A stretch of DNA of 55,476 nt. Source: an uncultured Mucilaginibacter sp. (GTDB lineage: Bacteria; Bacteroidota; Bacteroidia; Sphingobacteriales; Sphingobacteriaceae). How positions within the stretch are numbered: the first letter of the stretch is position 1; each line of letters opens with the position of its first letter. This document shows positions 8,382 through 15,979 of this stretch, piece after piece. Location of the stretch: the NCBI RefSeq assembly GCF_937859865.1, contig NZ_CALMAT010000079.1:1-55476 (forward strand). The letters run 5' to 3'. Below the pieces are notes generated by a model, which had not been told where the DNA came from, made no database searches, and was given only the letters and a program-made list of their open reading frames with translations. The translations under genes were made by a program, and so were the position numbers.

Positions 8382-8999
8382 ATGGAAGCTGGTTATCCTA
8401 AAGTTTTGTTTTTGGATGTTGGCGGTGTATTGCTGACCAATGGTTGGGGGCATGAATCGCGGCAACTTGCAGCAGAAAAATTTAACATCAGTTATGCAGA
8501 CATGGAAAGCCTGCATAACTTGATTTTTCCCGTTTATGAGATAGGCAGCATAACATTGGATGAATACCTCGATACGGTTGTTTTTAACCATCCGAGAGAC
8601 TTTACCCGCGAAGATTTTAAATCTTTTATTTTTTCTGAATCAAAAGAACTTCCGGATTTGTTGCAATGGCTGAAAGCATGGAAAAAAGATTGTGGTTTTC
8701 GCATCATTTCCATCAACAATGAAGGGAAAGAGTTAAACGAATACCGCATTAAAAAATTTGCCCTGCACCAATGTTTTGATGCTTTTGTTTCTTCCTGCGA
8801 AGTTGGCCTGCGCAAACCAGACCCTTCCATTTTTAAATTGGCCATGGGCATTGCACAAGCAGTGCCAAAACAATGTTATTATTTTGATGACCGGCCGATG
8901 CTGGTGGAAGCGGCAAGAAGAACAGGGATAAACGTATTTCAGCATATCAACTTTGAATCTACCAAACAGATTATAGAAAATATACAAACACAACCTTAA
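8382..8999 (+). CDS. HAD-superfamily hydrolase inside the pentose phosphate cluster
   Basis: Putative phosphatase of the haloacid dehalogenase superfamily, 205 residues. Motif I is LFLDVGGVLL with nucleophile D12; the usual second Asp (general acid) is replaced by Gly, as in the YihX/epoxide-hydrolase-like branch. Motif II is IISINNEG, motif III the Lys in GLRKPDPSIF, and motif IV YFDDRPMLVEAA near residues 167-178. A helical cap lies between motifs I and II. Position between tal and gnd, with gaps of 11 bases on each side, suggests it acts on a sugar phosphate or a side product such as 4-phosphoerythronate. That substrate is inference from context only. Confidence 0.8.
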   Translation: MEAGYPKVLFLDVGGVLLTNGWGHESRQLAAEKFNISYADMESLHNLIFPVYEIGSITLDEYLDTVVFNHPRDFTREDFKSFIFSESKELPDLLQWLKAWKKDCGFRIISINNEGKELNEYRIKKFALHQCFDAFVSSCEVGLRKPDPSIFKLAMGIAQAVPKQCYYFDDRPMLVEAARRTGINVFQHINFESTKQIIENIQTQP

Positions 9000-9010
9000 T
9001 ATTAAAAAAA

Positions 9011-10447
9011 ATGCCGGACAACAAATATACTTTTGGAATGATTGGGTTAGGAACCATGGGCAGAAACCTGTTGCTCAATATGGCCGATCATGGTTTTAAG
9101 GGTGCAGGTTATGATAAAGATACTTCTAAATTGGATCTGCTGCACTCAGAAGGCGAGGGAAAACCCGTACAAGGATTTCCAACTTTACCCGAATTTGTAA
9201 GCAGTTTGCAAAAACCCCGTGCTTTGATGATGCTGGTGCCTGCCGGAAAAATTGTGGACAGCGTAATAGAAGACCTGATCCCATTGATGGAAGAAGGCGA
9301 TATTATTATTGATGGCGGAAACTCTCATTTTACCGATACCGACCGCCGCGTTGCCTACTTGCAAACTAAAAAATTGCACTTTTTTGGCATGGGGATCTCC
9401 GGAGGGGAAGAAGGCGCGCGTAAAGGCCCAAGCATGATGCCGGGCGGTGATAAAGAAGCTTATTCTTATGTAGAAAATATATTCAACGCTATTGCAGCCC
9501 AGGTAGATGGCGAACCTTGTGTTACTTATATTGGCCCGGGCGCTTCCGGACATTTTGTAAAAATGGTACACAATGGCATTGAATATGGTTTGATGCAACT
9601 GATTGCCGAAACTTACGGTTTGCTGAAGAACGGTTTGCAATTGGACGACCAGGCCATACAACAAGTTTTTACAAAATGGAACGAAGGCAAGTTGAAATCT
9701 TATTTGCTGGATATTACCAAAGATATTTTCAACTTTAAAGAAGAGGGATCCAATGAACTTCTTTTAGATACTATTAAAGATGAAGCCCGCGCCAAAGGGA
9801 CCGGCAAATGGACTTCACAAATTGCAATGGATTTGGAAACACCTGTCCCAACCATTGATACGGCCGTTTCCATGCGCGACCTTTCCAAGTACAAAGACTT
9901 GCGGGTAAAGTTGTCAGAAATTTATTCGGAACAACTTCCTTTATCAACACAAAATAAGGATGATTTTATCAACCACATGGAACAGGCTTTGTATTTCAAC
10001 ATGATCATGACTTATACCCAGGGCATGCATTTGTTGTTCAAAGCTTCTGTTGCTTACAACTACAACCTTAACCTTGCAGCAATTGCCAGCATTTGGCGCG
10101 GCGGTTGTATCATCCGTTCGGAGTTTTTAAATGTGATTACCAAAGCGTACAACGACAACAACAAATTAGAATTGTTGCTAACAGACGGAACGGTACAAGG
10201 CTTGGTTAAAGAAGCAGAAAGCAGTGTGCGTACTGTTCTTACCGCTGCCATACAAGCCGGAATTTCAGTTCCTGCTTATGCTTCATGTTTAAGTTATTAC
10301 GATACTTTCCGCACAAAAAATATGCCTTCGAACCTCATTCAGGCTCAGCGCGATTATTTTGGCGCGCATACTTATGAATTGATTGGCAAAGAAGGGACTT
10401 TCCATACTGAGTGGCAAGCCATCCCTTCCCATAAAACAAATAATTAA
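9011..10447 (+). CDS. gnd: 6-phosphogluconate dehydrogenase, decarboxylating
   Basis: Oxidises 6-phosphogluconate to ribulose 5-phosphate and CO2 with reduction of NADP. The 478 residues match the long dimeric form. The N-terminal Rossmann loop is MIGLGTMGRNLLLNMADHG (about 10-28). The substrate-binding signature is GISGGEEGARKGPSMMPGG (about 127-145), and the catalytic Lys is in GHFVKMVHNGIEYGLMQL. The all-helical C-terminal domain and tail are present. It lies between the HAD gene and zwf. The order gnd-zwf-pgl places the three oxidative-branch genes in reverse order of the pathway. Confidence 0.97.
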   Translation: MPDNKYTFGMIGLGTMGRNLLLNMADHGFKGAGYDKDTSKLDLLHSEGEGKPVQGFPTLPEFVSSLQKPRALMMLVPAGKIVDSVIEDLIPLMEEGDIIIDGGNSHFTDTDRRVAYLQTKKLHFFGMGISGGEEGARKGPSMMPGGDKEAYSYVENIFNAIAAQVDGEPCVTYIGPGASGHFVKMVHNGIEYGLMQLIAETYGLLKNGLQLDDQAIQQVFTKWNEGKLKSYLLDITKDIFNFKEEGSNELLLDTIKDEARAKGTGKWTSQIAMDLETPVPTIDTAVSMRDLSKYKDLRVKLSEIYSEQLPLSTQNKDDFINHMEQALYFNMIMTYTQGMHLLFKASVAYNYNLNLAAIASIWRGGCIIRSEFLNVITKAYNDNNKLELLLTDGTVQGLVKEAESSVRTVLTAAIQAGISVPAYASCLSYYDTFRTKNMPSNLIQAQRDYFGAHTYELIGKEGTFHTEWQAIPSHKTNN

Positions 10448-10448
10448 C

Positions 10449-10460
10449 ATGCTTCTTTTA
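10449..10460 (+). repeat. Dispersed 12-mer between gnd and zwf
   Basis: Exact ATGCTTCTTTTA one base after the gnd stop codon, with tail CCGGTTATTTTTTA. It fills the front of the 37-base gap before zwf. Confidence 0.85.
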
Positions 10461-10496
10461 CCGGTTATTTTTTAAACATCTATTGTGAACAAAACC

Positions 10497-12002
10497 ATGA
10501 AATCAACCAAAGATCAGCCTACTGTTTTTGTAATTTTCGGTGGCACAGGCGATCTGAACTGGCGCAAGGTTACGCCTGCACTTTACAATCTATTTCTGGA
10601 TAACTGGTTGCCTGATCAATTTTCGATCATTGGTTCCGGCAGGACAAAATTATCAGATGATGATTTTAAGAATAAAATGCTCGACGGTATCAACCAGTTT
10701 TCAAGAAGCGGAAAAGCTGACCCCGAGAAATGGGCCAAGTTTTCAGAACGTGTTTTTTATCAAGCGGCAGATTTGAATGATGCCGAGACTTACAAAGAGT
10801 TTGGCAACCTCATCAATAACTACGAAACCGAGTGGAAACAGGAAGCCAACGTAATTTATTACCTCGCTGTTGCACCCCAGTTTTTCTCGGTAATTGCAGA
10901 GAACATTTCTAAAAGCGGTTTAGCGAAAGACCCGGACAAAACACGGATTGTAATCGAAAAACCATTCGGCCATGACCTGGAATCTGCAAAATCGCTAAAC
11001 CAATTGTTGAGCCGAATTTTTCAGGAAAAGCAAATTTATCGCATAGACCATTATTTGGGAAAAGAAACGGTACAAAACATTCTCACCTTTCGTTTTGCCA
11101 ATTTACTTTGCGAACCGCTTTGGAACCGAAATTATATTGAGCATGTACAGATTTCGGTTACTGAGCAATTAGGCGTGCAAGACCGCGGCGATTATTATGA
11201 AGGGGCAGGGGCGATGCGCGATATGATCCAAAACCATATTTTGCAATTGCTTTGTTTGGTGGCAATGGAAGTGCCGGTTAATTTTGGTGCAGACGAAATC
11301 CGGAACAAGAAAGTAGATGTGCTGAATGCCATGCGGCCTTTCACTTCAGAAAACATTAAAGATCGTGCCGTACGCGGCCAATATGGCAAAGGCTGGATAG
11401 AAGGCAAAGAAGTGCCGGGTTATCGCCAGGAAGCCAAAGTTAAACCTGATTCTAATACCGAAACTTTTGCAGCCGTTAAGTTTTTTGTAGATAATTGGCG
11501 TTGGCAGGATGTGCCGTTTTACGTTCGTACCGGTAAAAGAATGCACCAATCGGCATCAGTTATAACGATACAATTTAAAGATGTCCCTCACTTGGTTTTT
11601 CCTGCCGAAGCAACCGATAGTTGGCAGCAAAATCGCCTGATTATCAGCATTCAGCCCGAAATGAGCATCCGTTTACAAGTTCAAGCCAAAAGGCCGGGCG
11701 TAGATATGGTAATTAATACGGTTGATATGGTATTTGATTACAAAGGCAGCTACGACAACCCGGCCCCGGAAGCTTACGAAACACTTTTGCTGGATACCAT
11801 GCAAGGCGACCAGACTTTGTTTATGCGAGCTGACCAGGTAGAAGCAGCCTGGGCGTTGATTATGCCAATCTTAAATACTTGGGAATCCAAAAAAAGCTCT
11901 AAATTTCCTAACTATTCTGCCGATTCTTGGGGGCCGGAAGTAGCAGAAGCATTAATTGCACGTGATGGTTTCCATTGGTTTACTCTTTCAAAAAAAGAAT
12001 GA
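10497..12002 (+). CDS. zwf: Glucose-6-phosphate 1-dehydrogenase
   Basis: Oxidises glucose 6-phosphate to 6-phosphogluconolactone, feeding NADPH production. I chose the ATG at 10497 (501 residues, [20 protein letters not shown]). An in-frame GTG four codons earlier, at 10485, would give 505. The nucleotide-binding loop is [11 protein letters not shown] and the active-site signature [13 protein letters not shown] lies near residues 181-193. The C-terminal domain is complete. Its stop overlaps the first possible ATG of the next gene (ATGA at 11999-12002), so translation of pgl may be coupled. Confidence 0.96.
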   Translation: MKSTKDQPTVFVIFGGTGDLNWRKVTPALYNLFLDNWLPDQFSIIGSGRTKLSDDDFKNKMLDGINQFSRSGKADPEKWAKFSERVFYQAADLNDAETYKEFGNLINNYETEWKQEANVIYYLAVAPQFFSVIAENISKSGLAKDPDKTRIVIEKPFGHDLESAKSLNQLLSRIFQEKQIYRIDHYLGKETVQNILTFRFANLLCEPLWNRNYIEHVQISVTEQLGVQDRGDYYEGAGAMRDMIQNHILQLLCLVAMEVPVNFGADEIRNKKVDVLNAMRPFTSENIKDRAVRGQYGKGWIEGKEVPGYRQEAKVKPDSNTETFAAVKFFVDNWRWQDVPFYVRTGKRMHQSASVITIQFKDVPHLVFPAEATDSWQQNRLIISIQPEMSIRLQVQAKRPGVDMVINTVDMVFDYKGSYDNPAPEAYETLLLDTMQGDQTLFMRADQVEAAWALIMPILNTWESKKSSKFPNYSADSWGPEVAEALIARDGFHWFTLSKKE

Positions 12003-12004
12003 TC

Positions 12005-12742
12005 ATGCAAACAAAACTAAATATCTTTCCTACTGAACAGGAAGTACTTCAACATATTGCCAACTATTTTACGGAAATTGCCAGCCAGGCGGTCAAAGAA
12101 AACGGCATGTTTAATGTTTCGCTTTCCGGCGGCAGTTCTCCAAAAAAACTGTACGAAATGCTAGCTTCTTCTGATTACAAGGAGAAAATAGCCTGGGACA
12201 AAATTTATTTTTTCTTTGGTGATGAACGTTATGTTCCGGCCGATGACCCGGACAGCAATTTTTTGATGGCAAAAAAAGCATTGTTCGACCCGCTTCAAAT
12301 CCATTCTTCCCAAATTATTCCAGTAAATACAACTTTGTCGCCAGAACAGGCTGCCGAAGCTTATGCCTCGGCTGTTTACACACATTTTAAACCTTATAAT
12401 GCCAAGTTTGATTTGGTTTTGCTGGGTTTAGGCGATAATGCACATACGGCTTCGCTTTTTCCGCATACCACTATTTTACATGAAGAAGAATCATCTGTAA
12501 AAGCAGTTTGGCTGGAAGACCAGCAGGTTTATCGTATTTCGATGACGGCCGCCATGATTAATGCCGCACACCATATTGCTTTTTTAGTTTACGGTGCTGG
12601 GAAAGCAGAGGCGGTGCATCAGGTTTTGGAAGAAAACGAAAATATCGAACAATATCCGGCACAATTAATCAAAACAGAAAACGGCGATTTGCAATGGTTT
12701 TTGGATGAAACTGCGGCATCGAAACTGGCTGAAAAACATTAA
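12005..12742 (+). CDS. pgl: 6-phosphogluconolactonase
   Basis: Hydrolyses 6-phosphogluconolactone to 6-phosphogluconate, the step between zwf and gnd. The longest open frame begins upstream at a TTG, but I place the start at ATG 12005 (MQTKLNIFPTEQEV, 245 residues) just after the zwf stop; an ATG at 11999 is the alternative. Family motifs are SLSGGSSPKKLYEML, FFGDERYVPADDPDSNF and LLGLGDNAHTASLFP. It ends the oxidative pentose phosphate run and is followed by a motif copy and a terminator-like hairpin. Confidence 0.95.
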   Translation: MQTKLNIFPTEQEVLQHIANYFTEIASQAVKENGMFNVSLSGGSSPKKLYEMLASSDYKEKIAWDKIYFFFGDERYVPADDPDSNFLMAKKALFDPLQIHSSQIIPVNTTLSPEQAAEAYASAVYTHFKPYNAKFDLVLLGLGDNAHTASLFPHTTILHEEESSVKAVWLEDQQVYRISMTAAMINAAHHIAFLVYGAGKAEAVHQVLEENENIEQYPAQLIKTENGDLQWFLDETAASKLAEKH

Positions 12743-12753
12743 TACTTCTTTTA
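12742..12753 (+). repeat. Motif variant (ATACTTCTTTTA) after pgl
   Basis: One mismatch to the core; the first base is the last base of the pgl stop codon. The tail CCCTATAAAAATCAG matches other full copies. Confidence 0.7.
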
Positions 12754-12775
12754 CCCTATAAAAATCAGGATCCCT

Positions 12776-12812
12776 AAAAAAGCGGTGGTTTGTAAAAATC
12801 ATCGCTTTTATT
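12776..12812 (+). terminator. Rho-independent terminator after pgl
   Basis: Arms AAAAGCGGTG and CATCGCTTTT can pair over ten bases with one G-U, separated by a loop of about 15 bases and followed by TTTTG. It probably ends the tkt-pgl transcript before the SDR gene. Confidence 0.65.
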
Positions 12813-12877
12813 TTGTTTACTGCGAACAAAACAACCTCAATCACGTCTGATTTTTAAAATACATTAACCTTAAAAAT

Positions 12878-13606
12878 ATGAGATTCGAAAATAAAATCTG
12901 CTTAGTTACCGGTGGTGGTTCCGGTATTGGCCGTGCAACTTGTATCCGTTTTGCTTCCGAAGGCGGTACCGTTATTGTTGTGGATATTAATGAGCAGCAC
13001 GGAAACGAAACGGTAAGCCTGATCCAGCAACATAAGGGCAATGCGCTTTTTATCAAAACAGATATTGGTAATGCCGATGAAGTAAAAAGCTGTGTAAAAA
13101 CAGTAACTGATAAATATCAGCGTATTGATGTGCTAGTAAATAATGCGGCCTTTATGACTTTTACCAAAATTGTAGATCTGGCTGAAAGTGATTGGGACAA
13201 GGTGCAAAACATCAACTTAAAATCCGTTTTTCTTTTTTGCAAATACGCTATTCCTTTCATGAAAAACGGAGCTGTAGTAAATACAAGTTCTGTACATGCA
13301 CATGAAACTACAGCCAATGTTTTGCCTTATGCAGCAAGCAAAGGTGGGATGGAAGCCTTTACGCGCGGACTTAGTTTGGAATATCAACCTAATCAGGCGC
13401 GTTTTAATTGCGTGGCGCCAGGTTCGGTAGATACGCCGATGCTTTGGTCAAACCCGGACATTAAAGATGGGGTGGAAAAAATGCAGGGCGCCATAGGCAA
13501 ACCGGAAGAACTGGCTGCTGCAATTTGTTTTATGGCTTCGGATGAAGCTTCTTTTGTTAACGGCACGACTTTGGTTGTTGATGGCGGCCGCTTAGATATA
13601 CTTTAA
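12878..13606 (+). CDS. SDR-family NAD(P)-dependent oxidoreductase
   Basis: Classical short-chain dehydrogenase of 242 residues. The cofactor loop is VTGGGSGIGRAT (about 9-20), the NNAA element follows IDVLVNNAAFM, and the catalytic triad is the Ser in NTSSVHAHET with Y151 and K155 in PYAASKGG. The tail NGTTLVVDGGR is typical. The acidic VVVDINEQ at the end of beta-2 suggests NAD rather than NADP. It is separated from the GH1-like gene by only 7 bases, so the two are probably one operon, perhaps sugar or aldose oxidation linked to glycoside breakdown. The substrate is unknown. Confidence 0.85.
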   Translation: MRFENKICLVTGGGSGIGRATCIRFASEGGTVIVVDINEQHGNETVSLIQQHKGNALFIKTDIGNADEVKSCVKTVTDKYQRIDVLVNNAAFMTFTKIVDLAESDWDKVQNINLKSVFLFCKYAIPFMKNGAVVNTSSVHAHETTANVLPYAASKGGMEAFTRGLSLEYQPNQARFNCVAPGSVDTPMLWSNPDIKDGVEKMQGAIGKPEELAAAICFMASDEASFVNGTTLVVDGGRLDIL

Positions 13607-13613
13607 ACCAGCT

Positions 13614-14813
13614 ATGAAAAACAAATTTATGTTTGCCACTGGTATCGAAAATAGTTACCCTACTGTTTTTATCAATGGAAAAAAGGTAAGGGTTGACGAA
13701 CTCGAAAAAACCGGCCATTACAAAAGATGGCAGGAAGATTTCGGGTTGGTTAAGGATTTGGGCATCGAATACTTGCGGTATGGCCCGCCTTATTTTTCTA
13801 CCCATATCGGCCCCGGAAAATACGATTGGACCTTTGCCGACGATACTTTCAACGCTTTAAAAGAATTACACATTACCCCAATCGTTGACCTTTGCCATTT
13901 TGGTGTGCCGGATTGGTTGGATAACTTTCAAAACCCCGATTTCCCTCAATACTTTGCAGAATATGCTTTGGCTTTTGCAAAAAGATACCCGCACCTTAAA
14001 TTTTATACGCCTGTAAACGAGATTTTTGTTACCGCTTCTTTCTCCGGGCAGTATGGCTGGTGGAACGAAAGTTTGTCGAGCGACAGAGGTTTTGTAACAG
14101 CGTTGAAACATTTATGCAAAGCAAACGTGCTGGCGATGGAAGCGATTGAAAGGGTGCAGCCTGATGTAACCTTTATCCAAAGCGAATCATCTGAGTACTT
14201 TCACCCCGAAGACCCTTCCTGTTGTGCGCTTGCTGATTTTTTAAATTTGAAGCGTTTTTTATCGCTTGATCTTTCTTACGCACATTCCATCAAAGTTCCG
14301 CATTATAAATATTTGATGGAAAACGGGATGACGGATGCCGAATACGAATGGTTTATGAACAACAAGATACGTGGAAAATGTATCATGGGAACAGATTACT
14401 ATGTTTCGAACGAACACATAGTTCACAGCGACGGCTCTACAAGTCCGTCAGGAGAAATTTTTGGCTATTATGTAATCACCCATCAGTATTATACCCGTTA
14501 TCGTTTGCCGGTGATGCATACCGAAACTAATATTGCCGAACCAGCTTCTGTAGCTTGGTTGCAGAAAGAATGGGCAAATTTGTACCGTTTTATGCAGGAC
14601 GGTTTTCCGATTGTTGGTTTCACCTGGTATAGTTTGTTGGATCAGGTGGATTGGGAAACCGCGCTGAGGCAGGATAATGGCAATGTTAACCCTTTAGGTT
14701 TGTATGATTTGAACAGAAAAATCAGACCAGTTGGCGAAGCTTATCAAAATATTATCAAAAACTGGCGGCCAGTGTTGGATAACGAATCTTTAAATGTGAA
14801 CTTCAACACTTAA
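13614..14813 (+). CDS. Glycoside hydrolase family 1-like protein
   Basis: TIM-barrel glycosidase-like protein of 399 residues. The acid/base Glu is E136 in the strand end YTPVNEIF (the TFNEP position). The likely nucleophile is E304 in VMHTETNIAEP (the TENG position). The conserved C-terminal GFTWYSLLDQVDWETAL matches the GH1 'W-S-x-x-D-x-x-E-W' region. There is no signal peptide, so it acts in the cytosol. It is shorter than most GH1 enzymes (about 450 residues) and belongs to a divergent branch. It pairs with the preceding SDR gene. Confidence 0.75.
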   Translation: MKNKFMFATGIENSYPTVFINGKKVRVDELEKTGHYKRWQEDFGLVKDLGIEYLRYGPPYFSTHIGPGKYDWTFADDTFNALKELHITPIVDLCHFGVPDWLDNFQNPDFPQYFAEYALAFAKRYPHLKFYTPVNEIFVTASFSGQYGWWNESLSSDRGFVTALKHLCKANVLAMEAIERVQPDVTFIQSESSEYFHPEDPSCCALADFLNLKRFLSLDLSYAHSIKVPHYKYLMENGMTDAEYEWFMNNKIRGKCIMGTDYYVSNEHIVHSDGSTSPSGEIFGYYVITHQYYTRYRLPVMHTETNIAEPASVAWLQKEWANLYRFMQDGFPIVGFTWYSLLDQVDWETALRQDNGNVNPLGLYDLNRKIRPVGEAYQNIIKNWRPVLDNESLNVNFNT

Positions 14814-14823
14814 AAATAGGTGG

Positions 14824-14835
14824 TAAAAGAAGCAT
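14824..14835 (-). repeat. Dispersed 12-mer, reverse copy, between convergent genes
   Basis: Exact TAAAAGAAGCAT in the 30-base gap between the convergent GH1-like and DUF6702 genes, preceded by TTAAAAATAGGTGG. Confidence 0.85.
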
Positions 14836-14843
14836 CAGTTTAA

Positions 14844-15320
14844 TCAAAATTTAAAATTGGCATCGGCATCAGGGTTATCAACCTTGGTGCTTTTTCTTTG
14901 GTTATTGATGATCACGTGCATCATATTGATCTGCTCGGGATGTTGTTCGTACAATAAATCATCGTGTACTTGTACTTCTTTTATGGCATTAATTCCTTTA
15001 ACCTCAAAATAACTCCAAGCACCATCTTCCTGGATTTCGTAGCCGATAAAGTTTAAGTTTAACACTTTTCCATCAGCCTTAATAAGCAAATGTTTCTTCA
15101 CATAATCGTTGATGAGCTTGTTGATTTGCGCTTTATCTTTCGGTTTCACAATATCCAATTGCACATGGTATTGTTTTTCCAAAGCCTTTTCCAGGTCGTC
15201 ATAAAACATCCGGCAACTAATTTCGATGGAATGGTTCGTTGGGTTTTGTTTGATTTCGGTAACGCTTACATAAAACGGATGGAAAATTCGGAACCAGGAA
15301 ATCAGCAAAAGGTGTAACAT
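14844..15320 (-). CDS. DUF6702 family protein
   Basis: A 158-residue protein of the Bacteroidota family DUF6702. It opens with a hydrophobic stretch (MLHLLLISWFRIFHPFYVSVTEI) that probably serves as a signal or anchor. The family hallmark HPFYVSVTEI is followed by charged beta-rich sequence (SIEISCRMFYDDLEKALEK) and a polar tail. Function is unknown. It stands divergently from a HupE-like gene and an M1 peptidase, an arrangement I recognise from other Bacteroidota, but no biochemical role follows from that. Confidence 0.75.
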   Translation of the reverse strand: MLHLLLISWFRIFHPFYVSVTEIKQNPTNHSIEISCRMFYDDLEKALEKQYHVQLDIVKPKDKAQINKLINDYVKKHLLIKADGKVLNLNFIGYEIQEDGAWSYFEVKGINAIKEVQVHDDLLYEQHPEQINMMHVIINNQRKSTKVDNPDADANFKF

Positions 15321-15377
15321 GTTTGTATGCTTTTCAAATTATCTTTCAAAAAAAGCTATAATTAGCCACATTAACCA

Positions 15378-15389
15378 ATACTTCTTTTA
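15378..15389 (+). repeat. Motif variant (ATACTTCTTTTA) overlapping the hupE-like start codon
   Basis: One mismatch to the core. Its last A is the first base of the ATG at 15389, so the motif forms the immediate leader of that gene. Confidence 0.7.
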
Positions 15390-15979
15390 TGCCGGATTTT
15401 TCTTTGTACTTTCAGCTTGGCATCCAGCACATTTGCAACTGGCAGGGCTATGACCATATTCTGTTTGTAACCGTGCTGTGCGGCATTTACCAATTGCAGG
15501 ATTGGCGCAAAGTTTTGATTTTGGTTACCGCTTTTACCATCGGCCATTCCATCACGCTGGCTTTAAGTGTTTTTAATATCATCCATATCAACACTTCTTT
15601 GATTGAATTTTTAATCCCGGTTACCATTGTAATCACAGCCATAAATAACATTGGTAAAAGAAGCATCGCACAAAAAACCATTAACCTGACTTATTTTTTG
15701 GCTTTATTTTTTGGGTTGATCCATGGTTTGGGCTTTTCCAACTATTTAAAAAGCTTGTTGGGCAAAAGTACCAATATCGTGGCGCAATTGTTCGCTTTTA
15801 ATGTTGGTTTAGAGTGCGGCCAGGTTTTAATTGTAATTTCTGTATTACTTTTGTCTTTTTTACTGATTAAAACTTTCAAAATCAAACCTGCCGACTGGAG
15901 TTTTTTTCTATCTTCGGCTATCTTTGGCATTGCTTTAATGCTATGTATTGATCGTTTCCAACAAATTATTTTTAGATGA
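15389..15979 (+). CDS. HupE/UreJ-like membrane protein
   Basis: Polytopic membrane protein of 196 residues with about six hydrophobic segments. The family signature GIQHICNWQGYDHILFV near the N-terminus and the later IGHSITLAL and GLIHGLGFS elements place conserved His residues in the membrane. Homologues include putative nickel/cobalt permeases and HupE/UreJ. The Bacteroidota branch usually sits next to an M1 peptidase, as here. Its stop overlaps the start of that gene by 4 bases (15976-15979). An exact 12-mer copy at 15655-15666 encodes GKRSIA in a loop between two membrane segments. Confidence 0.8.
   Translation: MPDFSLYFQLGIQHICNWQGYDHILFVTVLCGIYQLQDWRKVLILVTAFTIGHSITLALSVFNIIHINTSLIEFLIPVTIVITAINNIGKRSIAQKTINLTYFLALFFGLIHGLGFSNYLKSLLGKSTNIVAQLFAFNVGLECGQVLIVISVLLLSFLLIKTFKIKPADWSFFLSSAIFGIALMLCIDRFQQIIFR
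15655..15666 (-). repeat. Dispersed 12-mer inside hupE-like gene
   Basis: Exact TAAAAGAAGCAT read in the gene as part of GKRSIA. Confidence 0.85.
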
